Shown in pieces: positions 51,527 through 60,226 of a stretch of 64,000 nucleotides of DNA (its first letter is position 1; each line of letters starts with the position of its first letter). A program made the position numbers and the translations under genes. The stretch lies in NCBI GenBank assembly GCA_022827625.1, contig JAJEIE010000016.1, positions 45,642 through 109,641 on the forward strand, read 5' to 3'. The notes below the pieces were generated by a model that was given only the letters and a program-made list of their open reading frames with translations, was not told the origin of the DNA and ran no database searches. This DNA comes from Candidatus Poribacteria bacterium. GTDB lineage: Bacteria; Poribacteria; WGA-4E; WGA-3G.

Positions 51527-51946
51527 ATGAAACCTTATGAATACCTCGAACATACGGCTGACATGGGGCTGTTGGTGAGAGGCAAGAACTTGTCTGAACT
51601 CTTGAAGAACGCGGCACAAGGCCTCTTTGAGACAATAGCAGTTGTGGACACTATTGATGAGACCAAATCTGTCGAAATTCAACTCACCGCCGAATCTGTG
51701 GAGGAACTGTTTATAACATGGCTCGATGAACTCATCTTTCAGCACGAAACAAAGGAGATCTTCTTTAAACGCGCAACGGTTCAGCAGTGTAGCGAAACAG
51801 AAATATTAGCAACGGTTTACGGCGAACCGGCAAACTTTGATAAACATGAGGTTTATACCGAAATTAAAAGCACTACGTACCATCAATTGGAAGTTCTACA
51901 AAAACCCGATGGAAGCTGGCGCGCTCAAGTGATTTTTGATCTCTGA
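51527..51946 (+). CDS. Archease
   Basis: A 139-residue archease (PF01951). YEYLEHTADMGLLVRGKN is the signature N-terminus, FITWLDELIFQHETKEIFF the helix, and HEVYTEIKSTTYHQLEV the metal-binding region (conserved Asp/His). Archease activates the RNA ligase RtcB in tRNA splicing and RNA repair; no rtcB is in the window. The longer frame from 51389 crosses the tandem duplication and is rejected; homology begins at 51527. It converges with the DUF6785 gene, whose stop is 10 bases away. Confidence 0.85.
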   Translation: MKPYEYLEHTADMGLLVRGKNLSELLKNAAQGLFETIAVVDTIDETKSVEIQLTAESVEELFITWLDELIFQHETKEIFFKRATVQQCSETEILATVYGEPANFDKHEVYTEIKSTTYHQLEVLQKPDGSWRAQVIFDL

Positions 51947-51956
51947 TACGCCTCGA

Positions 51957-53948
51957 CTACGGATAGAACTGATACATCGTCGTATTCAAAAGGATATTTA
52001 GGAGACTCCACGTACTCCCCATCAGGTAATCACCGAGGACTAATCCTAAAAAAAACGGGATCGCACGCCGATAACTCTGGATACCCCCGTGTCGAAGGAT
52101 GAGCCATTTTAGCGTCAAGGCGATTAATAAAGGAATCCAGAGGTCGGACATCTCTTGGTTGCTCGCCATGACATACCCGAGCGGATGCAGGGGGAGCCAA
52201 AAGAATTTTATCCGTAGATAGGTGAGAACCATCATCACAGAAAAACCGATACCGATGAATAGGACACCGAGCCAGTCTGTGTCAAGCGGATATGTAATCC
52301 AGTTCGTCAATCGACTGAAGTATTGTCTACCATAGCCAAGTGCCCACGGTCCATAGTAGCCGGAGTCCGCACCGAATTGGTAGTAGAGGTGTAGTTGCAC
52401 CCAGAAAGCAACAATTACACCGAAAATAGTGGCAATGATAACGGTCAAAAGCATCGTGCGTTGGTTAATTTTGGCGAGTTCGGCGATTTTAAATGCTTCC
52501 AGTTGGTGGGGCATTTGCTGCGGACGGTAATCTCGATTGAAAAAACAGACAGAGAGCGCCGTTAAGTTCCGCGCTCCGAGACGGTGTGTCCCTAAGAGGG
52601 TGTTTAAAATGTATCGCGGTGCTTGCCAATGATAGGCGTGGACAAATATACCTGATTCTGCACGAATACGCGTTGTTACCAACGGTGTTATGAGAAATAG
52701 GACAGCAAAGGTGAACGCAAGCCACGGTGTCATACCCGCCTTGTAGAGCAGAAACGCAAACAATAAAATCCCTAAAACAAAACCCCATACCGCCACCCGA
52801 TACGGCATCGGCTCATCGTTCTGTTCAAGCGGCGGCTCACGTCCACGAGATGGCAAAACACTTCTTAAAACCGCTGCATAATGTCGCTTACCCGTCCAAC
52901 CAAAGAAAAAGCAGAGCCCCACAAAAGCACCAATGGTCTGTTCATTCAGATAAGGAAAACGAGGGATGCTACTCCACCCGACGGCTTTCGCTAAAGCGAC
53001 TTCGTTCCGATAGAGAAAATAGAAAAGCGTCGTTGAAAAGAGGATATCCAACGGCATCAAGAACATAAGCCCAATAGCAAATGGATAAAAGGCGGTGATG
53101 ATAGTGCCATAGAGGCTGAAAGGGGCTTCCTGAAACGTGAAGAAACGACGCGTCACCGGAATGTGGGGAATCACGGGGTAGAGGTGGCTCAACCCGTTGA
53201 ACAGACTGATACCCGCAGCGATTGTGAAGCCGATCCACATCCGCTTATTTCGGAAAAAACCTGACGCCGGATTTGTCATTGCAAAGGGAAGTTGAATAAT
53301 CGGGAAGGTGAGACGTTCACGCTGTGCCCACTGCCGACGGAGAATCGTGTTGAGACAGAGGAAGATGAACGCTATCACTGTAAACAATAATAGCCACGCA
53401 CCTACTACAGGTATCCAAACTTGTAAGTGGTGTGGACGATACAGACTCGACTCTCCGAGATAGTAGCCCCGGAGCGCATCCCGATCCGAAACAGTGAGCC
53501 ATTGTGGGAGGTGATGCCAAAACAAGGTGCGCCACTCGTTCTCTTCTGTTGCAAACCAGAAACTATGTCCGAGGACAGAAAGGATTGCTTGCAAAATATC
53601 GCATCCAGCGAGTGAAGTGGCGAAACTGAGTGTCACATAGAGAAGTAAGAGCTCCCCCTGTCCGAGGGCAAAATCACTGCCAAGGAGACGGACGATCCCG
53701 TTAATCAGCATCACCGCTGTGAGGATGAAGATGACATTGGATAGCGGGACTACCCATGTCGGAAAGGTATAACGCACCACCTCCATCTGAATGAGAAAAT
53801 AGCAGTTGATGGGTGCGCTAATGGCAAAGATGCATAGGACGCGCCAAGTCAAGGCACGCTGTTGTGGGGGAGCAGTCAATGGTATCTTGCCTCTATCAAA
53901 TCTATAGGATGTCTCCTCGATTGTAGCAGATACACAGAGCAGAGACAA
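51957..53948 (-). CDS. DUF6785/DUF6784-type polytopic membrane protein
   Basis: A 663-residue membrane protein with about 14 hydrophobic segments and short loops. The pattern (APINCYFLIQMEVVRYTFPT, GQGELLLLYVTLSFATSLAG, RLTFPIIQLPFAMT, RIRAESGIFVHAYHWQAPRY, GLVLGDYLMGSTWSLLNILL) matches the large uncharacterised membrane family DUF6785 with its C-terminal DUF6784, common in Planctomycetes and Poribacteria. RAESG and the oligopeptide-transporter-like layout hint at solute transport, but this is unproven. Next to a divergent enolase gene on the same strand. Confidence 0.75.
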   Translation of the reverse strand: MSLLCVSATIEETSYRFDRGKIPLTAPPQQRALTWRVLCIFAISAPINCYFLIQMEVVRYTFPTWVVPLSNVIFILTAVMLINGIVRLLGSDFALGQGELLLLYVTLSFATSLAGCDILQAILSVLGHSFWFATEENEWRTLFWHHLPQWLTVSDRDALRGYYLGESSLYRPHHLQVWIPVVGAWLLLFTVIAFIFLCLNTILRRQWAQRERLTFPIIQLPFAMTNPASGFFRNKRMWIGFTIAAGISLFNGLSHLYPVIPHIPVTRRFFTFQEAPFSLYGTIITAFYPFAIGLMFLMPLDILFSTTLFYFLYRNEVALAKAVGWSSIPRFPYLNEQTIGAFVGLCFFFGWTGKRHYAAVLRSVLPSRGREPPLEQNDEPMPYRVAVWGFVLGILLFAFLLYKAGMTPWLAFTFAVLFLITPLVTTRIRAESGIFVHAYHWQAPRYILNTLLGTHRLGARNLTALSVCFFNRDYRPQQMPHQLEAFKIAELAKINQRTMLLTVIIATIFGVIVAFWVQLHLYYQFGADSGYYGPWALGYGRQYFSRLTNWITYPLDTDWLGVLFIGIGFSVMMVLTYLRIKFFWLPLHPLGYVMASNQEMSDLWIPLLIALTLKWLILRHGGIQSYRRAIPFFLGLVLGDYLMGSTWSLLNILLNTTMYQFYP

Positions 53949-53992
53949 GCAAATTATGAGAGACTTTCACTGAGGTTCAGCTTTTGGTTACC

Positions 53993-54013
53993 GGCGAGGT
54001 TAGAAACCTCGCC
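53993..54013. repeat. Palindromic repeat, GGCGAGGTT family
   Basis: GGCGAGGTT-AGA-AACCTCGCC, a perfect 9-bp stem between the enolase and DUF6785 genes. Could terminate the enolase transcript. Confidence 0.8.
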
Positions 54014-54039
54014 TACCGTTTTCTGGTGTGGTAAAGATT

Positions 54040-55311
54040 TTACCATTGCCCATGGACAGGTGTTTCTTGCGCTTTCTCAAAGAGATCCGTCCATTCGTCA
54101 GAACCATCGTCAAAGGTTAACGTCAGGCGTGCGCCTTCTATTTGTGCTTCGCCATTACCGGCATTGAAATAACTTAGACCGTCACCCGCCATGTGGATGC
54201 AGCTCCCATCGGGATAGACAGCAGTTTTGATAATACGTGGCACTGGGTGAATTGTATACCCGTCAGCGTCTAACTTTTCAGCAGGCACACGGAAACGTTC
54301 AACCGCATCTTCGTCAACTTCAACACCCAATCCCGGCGCCTCAGGAATCTTGTGGCAGCCCTCGGAGACCTCTATCGGTTGCGTGAGCAGGTGGTCGCTA
54401 TAGAGGTTAATACAGGTGATTGCGGGCCATGTTGCGTGCGTGAGTACACTGCCAAGATGTCCAGCCCAAGTTGTTGTCAAACCGTTTCCGACAATCTGGA
54501 GCCAAAACGGCATATCCGCTGCCGCGCTGAGTTGCCCCTCACGCATGACCTGTGACTTGCCGCCACCGATGACAAACCCACTGCACACATCCTCGCGGAT
54601 ACAAGTCGTATAGGGCGGTGAACCGAAGTGCATCGCAATTTGGCAATCAACGGTTTGGCGAATCTGCTTGTTGCCTTCAACGTCGCCCTGCGGGATAGGC
54701 GTCTCAAACATTGCGACGTTTGGATGTCCGGCGAGTTTTTGTAAAACCGGGATAGCCGTCTCCGCATCCCGAAGGGAGCTATTCGGGTCGAGATCCAATT
54801 TGAAATCTGCTGGGACGACTGCTGCGACTGCTTCTACCTGCGCAACGATATCCCACCACGGACGCGGCTTATTTTTGAAACTGGTATAGCCGTTTTCGAC
54901 GGCATCGGCGGCTTCCGCTGCCCAGTTTTCAGGCGAAGCATCGATACACCACCACGAAATCGGAACCGCCTCACGGCACTGATTATCAAGAAGTTGGTAA
55001 ATCGGCACCTCCAGAATTTTGCCGACGACATCAAAAAGTGCCATCTGCAAACCGGCACCGAGCGAATCGTCATTCATGAGTGCGGCAGGACTCTGTCCAA
55101 GCACGCGTTCGACGCTCGCATCGCTGACACGGGAATAAGTATAGTGAACCACGGTCTCACCCCAACCGATATGACCGGTATCGGTGGTAACCTTGCACAA
55201 CTCAAGAATCGACCAATTGTAAACGGTTGAAACGCTTTGGGTGGTAATCTGTTGTTGGCGAGGGGTAAAAGGGACATCTACAAGTACACGTTCAACGTTC
55301 GTGACTTTCAT
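54040..55311 (-). CDS. Divergent enolase-superfamily protein lacking one metal ligand
   Basis: A 423-residue member of the mandelate racemase group with an extra C-terminal segment (about 365-423: RLTLTFDDGSDEWTDLFEKA). The catalytic K-x-K is SFKNKPR, and metal ligands Asp (KLDLDPNSS) and Glu (MFETPIP) are present. Where the third acidic ligand should be (G-E or G-D), the sequence is AMHFGSPPY, so the metal site looks incomplete. It may bind metal differently or have lost activity. AGGAG precedes the start. Confidence 0.7.
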   Translation of the reverse strand: MKVTNVERVLVDVPFTPRQQQITTQSVSTVYNWSILELCKVTTDTGHIGWGETVVHYTYSRVSDASVERVLGQSPAALMNDDSLGAGLQMALFDVVGKILEVPIYQLLDNQCREAVPISWWCIDASPENWAAEAADAVENGYTSFKNKPRPWWDIVAQVEAVAAVVPADFKLDLDPNSSLRDAETAIPVLQKLAGHPNVAMFETPIPQGDVEGNKQIRQTVDCQIAMHFGSPPYTTCIREDVCSGFVIGGGKSQVMREGQLSAAADMPFWLQIVGNGLTTTWAGHLGSVLTHATWPAITCINLYSDHLLTQPIEVSEGCHKIPEAPGLGVEVDEDAVERFRVPAEKLDADGYTIHPVPRIIKTAVYPDGSCIHMAGDGLSYFNAGNGEAQIEGARLTLTFDDGSDEWTDLFEKAQETPVHGQW

Positions 55312-55403
55312 GGCAGGACTCCTTAGGTGTCAATGGAAGGACGCGAGGTACAAAGGATTTTGTTTAAATTCGCGATTCGGAGATCGCTCCTACGCAAGCC
55401 TGA

Positions 55404-55451
55404 AAAAGAAAAAGGACGAGGGGATTTGATTGAAATCATCCACCTCGCCCT
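55404..55451 (-). terminator. Terminator of the 55460 gene
   Basis: Minus strand GGGCGAGGTGGAT pairs with ATCCCCTCGTCC (imperfect 12-bp stem), followed by TTTTTCTTTTT. Confidence 0.7.
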
Positions 55452-55459
55452 ATACGATA

Positions 55460-56284
55460 TTAATAAGAGGATTTAACCTCACCCCAACTCGTAGCGAGTT
55501 TGTCTTTGGCATCAATATCAAAGCCGCTGGCGTTTGTAACGAGAATGCTGTCAATTCTACCCATCCCCCAACTTTCGTGCCAGACACCAACGCTGCCAGC
55601 ACCGGTGGTAGAGGCTTCGTCGGACTCCAAAATAGGCGGACCGAGATCCTCGGAAGGGGCAAATACGTCGCCGGCTTCTGCGAGTTCCATATACCATATC
55701 TTGACATTGCTGCCTTTGACTTCAACGCGTCCCAAATAGGGGACAGTGTTGGTCATCACCATTCCGCCTAAGCCGTGTGGGACACTATCTATTTCTTTCC
55801 CACCGTTCTCACAACCGCACTGGTCGAGGCAATTCCCAGAAGGACAGCATCCATCTTCAAGGCTCATGAAAAGGACAGACGAGGTCTCAATAAAGCCAAA
55901 GACAGCGAGATAACCTACATCGTCGCCTTTCCTACGGAATTGTACACCGAAACTATCATCATCACCAAACGAGAAGACGACTTGGATGATACCGTCCGTG
56001 AAGTTGTCAACGCCGGGGAGTTCCGTGTTCCCGGAGATACCGCATCCCTCAGCGGTTTGTGCCATCGCTTTCTTACCACCGATATTACCGCCCTCGAAAT
56101 CGGCGTCACCCCAGATAGTTCCGGCGTTCTCGGGTTTATATTTTTTGATGTCGTTCACACCGTCATCAGGTATTGCGTCCTTAGAACCCGGCTCAAAATC
56201 GGCGTAAAACACAACTTGCCCGGTAGCGTGAAGTGAAACAAATAGGCTGAAAATGAGGACTAAGAGAAAAAAACGTGTTTTCAT
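55460..56284 (-). CDS. Secreted jelly-roll-like protein with C-terminal L-x-T-x-WG-x-x-K tail, paralogue 1
   Basis: A 274-residue exported protein (signal MKTRFFLLVLIFSLFVSLHA). The body resembles a laminin-G/concanavalin-like jelly roll used for glycan binding (IIQVVFSFGDDDSFGVQFRR, GYLAVFGF, VEVKGSNVKIWYME, VGVWHESWGMGRIDSI). A Cys-rich loop CCPSGNCLDQCGCENGG is shared with the 57051 paralogue, likely disulfide-bonded. The last residues are DKLATSWGEVKSSY, ending in the motif shared by five neighbouring proteins. Function unknown; probably outside the cell or on its surface. Confidence 0.7.
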   Translation of the reverse strand: MKTRFFLLVLIFSLFVSLHATGQVVFYADFEPGSKDAIPDDGVNDIKKYKPENAGTIWGDADFEGGNIGGKKAMAQTAEGCGISGNTELPGVDNFTDGIIQVVFSFGDDDSFGVQFRRKGDDVGYLAVFGFIETSSVLFMSLEDGCCPSGNCLDQCGCENGGKEIDSVPHGLGGMVMTNTVPYLGRVEVKGSNVKIWYMELAEAGDVFAPSEDLGPPILESDEASTTGAGSVGVWHESWGMGRIDSILVTNASGFDIDAKDKLATSWGEVKSSY

Positions 56285-57050
56285 GACATATCTCCTCTTT
56301 TTTTGAAAGGGTTGTGTTGCCGTTTACTCATAAGCAACGATACGATAACAAGACTCAGGGTGTTACTTACGACCCCTAAAGTGCCTCGTCATAAAACTAA
56401 TAAAGTAGCATCAGGTGAGACATGAAGCCTCACCGGACAAAGATAAGTGAAAGGGAAGGGGAACCTCGCCAGCGGTGGTAAAGCACTTTGCCTTCACTTA
56501 TTTTTTCGCTTTACCATAAATAGTCTAATCCAATCCGCGCTGAATATATAGCAATTTGACTGCACGAAAAAAAAATAAACCTTTTCCGAACAGATTTGTC
56601 TAAGTAAGCGGATGCAAATAGAAATGCCCTTAGGGAATTGATACAATCACAATTCCAATAACTAAGTTACCAGTTAAACAGGTACAGGCATTTAAATATT
56701 TCGCGGACTAAATCTATAGGCAACTCCTTTAGGTATGTGGTGTGCTGTAAAGGAGTTCCTATAGATTTAATTTTTACCTTAACCCAAGTCCCCATTTATC
56801 CATAGACATAGCCCCCTTCTGGAACATGCAGCGACCCATTTTCCTTGAAAACGCTGCGCGCAAACCTATAGAACTATTAGGTAGCAACTTGAGTATAATA
56901 TAAGTCTATCAGGACTTACGCAAAATGAACAAATATCGGACATTTGGATGCGAAAAGTGGTATTTTTTCATCTTTTAACCCCCTAAATCCCCCTTATCAG
57001 GGGGACTTTAAGAGAAAATGCGTAAGTCCTATCTATATTAGGGAAGGAAA
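56285..57050. other. 766-base gap between paralogues, with a MITE
   Basis: No supported gene. ATAAGTGAA near 56442 pairs with TTCACTTAT near 56492 followed by TTTTTT, a possible plus-strand terminator with a GGCGAGGTT-family remnant (56461-56475) in its loop. The 120-bp MITE copy lies at 56911-57030, 20 bases from the stop of the 57051 gene. Confidence 0.5.
56911..57030. mobile_element. MITE-like element, 120 bp, copy 2
   Basis: AGGACTTACGCA and TGCGTAAGTCCT ends, the CCCCCTAAATCCCCCTTATC block in the right half, same length as the copy at 29413. A 3-base direct repeat ATC flanks it (ATC before, ATC after), possibly the target duplication. Confidence 0.8.
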
Positions 57051-57875
57051 CTAATAGCTGCTTTTAACGTCGCCCCACGTCGTGGACAGTTTGGAATGTG
57101 GGTCAACCGCTGTCATACCGCCTGCACCCCAAACAGAGACGCTATCGACTCTGCCATTTCCCCAACTTTCGTGCCAGATCCCGACCGTCCCGGGTCCCAT
57201 ATCATCGGCGCCATCGTATTCAGCGGTTGGATCACCGAGTTCATCAGAACTTGCAAAGAGGTTTGGGACATCGTCAAGTTCCATATACCAGGCTTGGATG
57301 AGGCTTCCAGAGACTTCAACACGCGCAAAATAGGCAACGCTGTTGTCCATTGAGAGCGCATCCCCTAAGCCGTGATCGACACCCAGGAGTTCATTGCCCC
57401 CGTTTTCGCATGTGCATTGGTCGAGACAGTTTCCAGAGGGACAACATCCATCAGCGAGGCTTCCGATGATGATTTGGGGGGTTTCGATATAGCCGAATGC
57501 GACAAGATAGCCTCTATCGTCACCGACGCGACGGAATTGGAATCCGACCCCGTCATCGTCCTGCCATGAAAAAACCGCTTGGATGATTCCGTCGGAGAAG
57601 CCGTCAACACCAGGTAGCGGGGTATCACCAGAGATACCGCAGCCTTCAGCACTTTGATGTAAAGCCATACTGCCGGTAGGGAACTCAGCAGTTTCCACCC
57701 AAATGGTTCCAGCGTTTTCGGGGACCCAATTCGCCGGATCGTTGACACTGGCATCCGGGACCGCCTCAGAAGAACTCGATTCAAAGTCAGCGTGGAAAAT
57801 TAGCTGCGCACCGGCATGGCTAATCAGCACAATCGAAAAAAGTGCGATGAACATCGTGAGGTAAGTTCTTTTCAT
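57051..57875 (-). CDS. Secreted jelly-roll-like protein with C-terminal L-x-T-x-WG-x-x-K tail, paralogue 2
   Basis: A 274-residue exported protein (signal MKRTYLTMFIALFSIVLISH) of exactly the same length as the 55460 product and clearly homologous (DGIIQAVFSWQDDDGVGFQF, CCPSGNCLDQCTCENGG, VGIWHESWGNGRVDSVSVW). Ends SKLSTTWGDVKSSY. Sequence differences are spread along the length, so the duplication is old or the copies are diverging under selection. GGAG lies before the start. Two promoters are predicted upstream, at 57967 and 58361. Confidence 0.72.
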   Translation of the reverse strand: MKRTYLTMFIALFSIVLISHAGAQLIFHADFESSSSEAVPDASVNDPANWVPENAGTIWVETAEFPTGSMALHQSAEGCGISGDTPLPGVDGFSDGIIQAVFSWQDDDGVGFQFRRVGDDRGYLVAFGYIETPQIIIGSLADGCCPSGNCLDQCTCENGGNELLGVDHGLGDALSMDNSVAYFARVEVSGSLIQAWYMELDDVPNLFASSDELGDPTAEYDGADDMGPGTVGIWHESWGNGRVDSVSVWGAGGMTAVDPHSKLSTTWGDVKSSY

Positions 57876-57966
57876 TTTGTTACTCCTTTACTGATTCAAA
57901 GAAATTTTCACCTACTAAGGGCAAACTTTTACAAACAGGACGACTTCCTGCAAGATTGATATTAGG

Positions 57967-57995
57967 AATTTAGCAAAAAAGCAAATTTTTGTCAA
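57967..57995 (-). promoter_or_regulatory. Near promoter of the 57051 gene
   Basis: Minus strand: TTGACA, 17 bases, TAAATT. It gives a leader of about 85 bases. Confidence 0.55.
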
Positions 57996-58360
57996 TAAAA
58001 AATTATGGCAAATTCAAAGCCATTCAATTTTCAGTTGTGGGTAAGCGTCATTGGTGAAGTGGGTTGCTTCTGGAAAGGTGGGTGGAAGGATGGAAGTGAT
58101 GTGAATATAGTTTTAACTTAACGGTATATTTTTCGTGATTTCCCCTTAAAAATGTTACACCAGTGTAATATTTTGTGTGCGGTGTGTACCGTTAGAGAAC
58201 CCAGTGGCTGTAAGGGTTCGTTGATGTTTTATCTCCGATTTTCTGTTGTGAAAAAAATAATTGAAAGCGGGACATTTTTTATGGGTGTTGGAAACCATCG
58301 GAAACTATTGTTTGTAACTTGATACAATATTATTCCCCTCTTTGGAAAGTCTTATGGTAT

Positions 58361-58389
58361 ATTATACTATATTTGCTAACGGATGTCAA
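58361..58389 (-). promoter_or_regulatory. Far consensus promoter upstream of the 57051 gene
   Basis: Minus strand: perfect TTGACA, 17 bases, perfect TATAAT. It would start RNA near 58354, about 480 bases before the nearest start codon, so it either makes a long leader or a separate small RNA. The stretch 57876-58523 has no gene. Confidence 0.65.
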
Positions 58390-58523
58390 GTTAAAACGTA
58401 TTAGTGGTCTGCAGATAGTGGTTGGGCGTCTCTGAGGATTTAGTGTCAAAAACTTTACACACCCGTAGCAAAAGCACATCTTATTAAAAAACCAATGTTT
58501 TACCTAATCATCCAATCCTAAAA

Positions 58524-59534
58524 CTACTTATGTGGTTTCTTTTTTCTTTCTCCCCACGTTGTTGTTAGCAACTGTGGCTGTGGTGAAACCGGCAAGGCAT
58601 ACGCCGGATCAAACCAATCTCCCGCACGTCCCCAACTTTCAATATGTGTCAGTTGCTCCGGTTCTCCAGTCCCCAAACGGATTTTGAAGATTTGCGTGTG
58701 ATTGTTTGCATCCCGCTGATCGTAAAGAAGCGCGTCTCCACGCGGAGACCACACCGGTGCATCGGCTCTCGGTCCTTCCTCATCAACAATCTGTTCAAGT
58801 CCTGTGCCATCACGGTTTACGATATAGACTGTCTGTCTACCAAAGAACCCTACAAACTCAAGATGATTAAGCCAACAAAAGGCAATTTTGTCGCCCATAG
58901 GAGACCACACAGGCCACCGCATCCACGGTATCGCATCTTCAGGAAGGAGCCGTCTTTGTTTTCGCGTTTTCATATTGAGCAGCCAAATTTCGCTGTGTCC
59001 GAGCCTGCCTTGCACGAAGGCAATCTCAGTCCCATCCGGAGACCAGTCCGGTTGGCTGCCTTTCGTGATTTGCTCCTCATTTTTACCATCTATGGTAGCC
59101 GTATAGATGAACCATTCGTCAAGGTCGCGACGCTGGTAAGCAATCTGCTTTCCATCTGGAGCCCACGTTGGGTGTTCTCTCTCTGCTGCTTTTGTGAACA
59201 CGCGTCTGACGTTCGTCCCATCCGGATCCATCAGATACAAGTCGTGAGCCCGGAAGCGATTTGAAGAAAAAAGAATCTGTTCTCCTGTGGGCGACCAAGT
59301 TGGATAGCGGTCATCTGCGCGATGGTTCGTAATGTTGACGTGTTGGCTGCCATCTGGGTTCATGAGGTAGATCTCCCGATTCCAGTTAGCGGCTGGTGCT
59401 TGAAACCAAAACACAATTTTCGGGCTTTCGGGTGCTTTTGCCTGTACCTGACAAATACTTAAGCATAATACGAAACTGAGAAAGCGAGGCACTTGAGATT
59501 TGATAAAAAATCCGCCCCAACCCGAATATTGCAT
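58524..59534 (-). CDS. Exported PD40/TolB-like propeller with C-terminal WG tail
   Basis: A 336-residue protein with an N-terminal hydrophobic signal (FLSFVLCLSICQVQA, about residues 18-32) followed by about six PD40 repeats (HVNITNHRADDRYPTWSPTG, LYLMDPDGTNVRRVFT, IWLLNMKTRKQRRLLPED). PD40 repeats form a TolB-like beta-propeller that often binds peptides or polysaccharide. The C-terminus is QPQLLTTTWGERKKKPHK, the shared WG motif plus a basic tail. Its stop is followed within 30 bases by no other gene on this strand; the 59563 gene lies 28 bases upstream, same strand. Confidence 0.78.
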   Translation of the reverse strand: MQYSGWGGFFIKSQVPRFLSFVLCLSICQVQAKAPESPKIVFWFQAPAANWNREIYLMNPDGSQHVNITNHRADDRYPTWSPTGEQILFSSNRFRAHDLYLMDPDGTNVRRVFTKAAEREHPTWAPDGKQIAYQRRDLDEWFIYTATIDGKNEEQITKGSQPDWSPDGTEIAFVQGRLGHSEIWLLNMKTRKQRRLLPEDAIPWMRWPVWSPMGDKIAFCWLNHLEFVGFFGRQTVYIVNRDGTGLEQIVDEEGPRADAPVWSPRGDALLYDQRDANNHTQIFKIRLGTGEPEQLTHIESWGRAGDWFDPAYALPVSPQPQLLTTTWGERKKKPHK

Positions 59535-59562
59535 GCTTCTCTCCTAATTCAAACTGATTAGG

Positions 59563-60108
59563 CTATTCCTGTTTAATTTTTCCCCAGAGCGTCGTTAGCA
59601 ACGCGGCATTGGGCTGAACAGATAAAGCCCTTCGCACCGGCACCCAAGCAGGTCCCCAATTCATTGACAACTCATCTGTCAATTGACGAGGTTCTCCGCC
59701 CACCGCGTCCATGACGTAGATAGCACTTGTTTTATTTTGTCGAGGCGTTCGTGCCTCAAATGTGATCCACTGCCCATTTGGAGACCACGCAGCACATGCA
59801 TCAACTCCAGGATCTTGTATCAACCGGCGGTTTTTCCCTGTTTCAATATCCATTACATAAATATCGAAATTCCCATTTTGATCGGAGCTATAGGCTAAAA
59901 AACGGCCGTCAGGGGACCACGTCGCATCAGCCTCATTCGTCCGCCGATCAGTAATGTTCCGAAGATTTTCGCTGTTTGTATCAATGATATAGATGTCGGC
60001 GTTCCCTGTTCGGTTAGAAGAAAAGGAGATATATCGAACATCTTCAGCGTAGGTCCAAACGCTCGTTATGAGTAAGAGACTGATTATCAGGTACACTGTC
60101 TTAAGCAT
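59563..60108 (-). CDS. Short exported PD40 protein with C-terminal WG tail
   Basis: A 181-residue protein with a signal peptide (MLKTVYLIISLLLITSVWTY) and about three PD40 units (YISFSSNRTGNADIYIIDTN, ATWSPDGRFLAYSSDQNGNF, AAWSPNGQWITFEAR). Three blades cannot close a propeller, so it may oligomerise or be a shortened copy of the 58524 type. It ends AALLTTLWGKIKQE. Only 28 bases separate it from the 58524 gene, so both are probably co-transcribed. Confidence 0.75.
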   Translation of the reverse strand: MLKTVYLIISLLLITSVWTYAEDVRYISFSSNRTGNADIYIIDTNSENLRNITDRRTNEADATWSPDGRFLAYSSDQNGNFDIYVMDIETGKNRRLIQDPGVDACAAWSPNGQWITFEARTPRQNKTSAIYVMDAVGGEPRQLTDELSMNWGPAWVPVRRALSVQPNAALLTTLWGKIKQE

Positions 60109-60226
60109 AATATAGATTCTCCTTCGTTCTTCTTGATTTCTTTTTTAACAGTTTACGACCCACAGAGAAATATTACTACAAAAAGTTAACCACAACTCCT
60201 TACCAATCTGACTCAGATTTCTGGCA

